Part shown: positions 12,177 to 12,802 of the stretch, in pieces
Layout: the number at the start of each line of letters is the position of its first letter
How positions within the stretch are numbered: position 1 is the first letter of the stretch
Source: Minisyncoccota bacterium
GTDB taxonomy: Bacteria > Patescibacteriota > Minisyncoccia > Phycocordibacterales > UBA2100
NCBI GenBank assembly: GCA_020058565.1
Contig: JAGVDT010000065.1
Span: 1-12,802 of the forward strand
DNA length: 12,802 nucleotides
Reading direction: 5' to 3'
Program-made: the position numbers and the translations under genes
Notes under the pieces: model-generated
What the model saw: the letters and a program-made list of their open reading frames with translations, nothing else
The model's database searches: none
Told to the model about the DNA's origin: nothing

Positions 12177-12802
12177 ATGCCGAATGTTCGTTCCAAAAAC
12201 AAATCCACACAAGACTTCGTCCCGGTATCCGAAGTGCGCGATGGAGTAGTGATGCTCAAAGACGGCACCATGCGCGCGATACTTTTGGCGTCGAGCATCA
12301 ACTTCGCACTCAAAAGCGAAGACGAACAGACCGCTTTTATCGTGCAATTCCAAAATTTCTTGAATTCGCTGGATTTTTCGTGCCAGATTTTCGTGCAATC
12401 CCGCCAGCTCGACATCCGCCCCTATCTAGCCACACTTGAAATCGCGTACAAAAAACAGCTCGATGATTTGATGCGCGTGCAGATACGCGAATACATCGAG
12501 TTCGTAAAAAGCTTTACCGAAGCCGCCAACATTATGACCAAAAACTTCTTCATCGTGGTCCCGTATTCGCCCGTGATCTCTGCTTCAAAAGGCGTGGCAA
12601 GTATGCTCCCAGGCCTTGGTACTGCGAAGCCATCGTCCACCGAAAGCAACAAAACATTCGAGGAGCAGCTTTCGCAGCTCGAACAGCGTATTTCCATTGT
12701 CCAGCAAGGCCTTATCCGCACAGGGGTGCGCACAGTCCAGCTCGGCACAGAAGAAGCCGTAGAACTACTCTACAAAATGTTTAACCCCGGCGAAGACTCC
12801 AA
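12177..12802 (+). CDS. VirB4/TraC-type secretion ATPase, N-terminal part (runs off the window)
   Basis: An open frame from ATG 12177 to the window edge encodes at least 208 residues. VirB4-type ATPases energise type IV secretion at the inner membrane. The visible part fits the N-terminal domain of the family: DFVPVSEVRDGVVMLKDGTM, an early beta-rich segment that in CPR homologues precedes LASSINFALKSEDEQ, then FVQSRQLDIRPYL, a long helical segment and FFIVVPYSP. In relatives the Walker A and B motifs lie further downstream, so they are not visible here. Position directly after a PrgI-family gene strongly supports the call. There is no Shine-Dalgarno sequence. The upstream frame is closed by a stop at 12169, so the start must be at or after 12177. 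Confidence 0.88.
   Translation, partial: MPNVRSKNKSTQDFVPVSEVRDGVVMLKDGTMRAILLASSINFALKSEDEQTAFIVQFQNFLNSLDFSCQIFVQSRQLDIRPYLATLEIAYKKQLDDLMRVQIREYIEFVKSFTEAANIMTKNFFIVVPYSPVISASKGVASMLPGLGTAKPSSTESNKTFEEQLSQLEQRISIVQQGLIRTGVRTVQLGTEEAVELLYKMFNPGEDS

Overview
This window most likely comes from a member of the Candidate Phyla Radiation (Patescibacteria, Parcubacteria-like). The reasons are small, tightly packed genes, almost no Shine-Dalgarno sequences, a compact set of VirB6/PrgI/VirB4-type secretion genes with unrecognised secreted partners, two S23-type four-helix-bundle genes, a 'PFGG' plus lamin-tail surface protein, and short repeats in nearly every gap. The phylum is inferred from gene content. 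The standard bacterial code fits: TAA, TAG and TGA all end genes.

Layout. Positions 1-242 hold the probable tail of an upstream gene and a weak hairpin. Positions 243-2192 encode a UvrD/PcrA-type superfamily 1 helicase, followed by a long imperfect inverted repeat and a 7-nt tandem array. Positions 2417-3193 encode RsmA (KsgA), the 16S rRNA dimethyltransferase. An 18/20-bp hairpin separates it from a convergent gene on the minus strand (4206-3304), a predicted exported lamin-tail-domain protein. A 139-bp divergent gap with another inverted repeat follows.

Positions 4346-12802 form one plus-strand cluster related to type IV secretion. It holds two single-pass membrane proteins of unknown function (4346, 5735), a secreted cysteine-containing helical protein (6520), a VirB6/TrbL-like polytopic protein with a long charged cytoplasmic tail (8117), a conserved hypothetical soluble protein (10506), a PrgI-family membrane protein (11590) and the N-terminus of a VirB4/TraC-type ATPase (12177) that runs off the window. 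An S23 four-helix-bundle pseudogene (5321-5697), broken by a 5-bp tandem duplication, and an intact S23 gene (11173) sit inside the cluster. VirB4 would supply energy, VirB6 and PrgI would form the inner-membrane channel, and the secreted and anchored proteins would be cell-surface parts.

Two patterns cut across gene boundaries. First, several starts lack a ribosome binding site and instead have a -10-like hexamer 6-9 nt upstream, as expected for leaderless mRNAs. Second, the short repeats in the gaps have different sequences but nearly all have a 7-nt period. They lie just before start codons or just after stops, and one more occurs inside rsmA. No tRNA, rRNA, CRISPR array or recognisable transposase was found.
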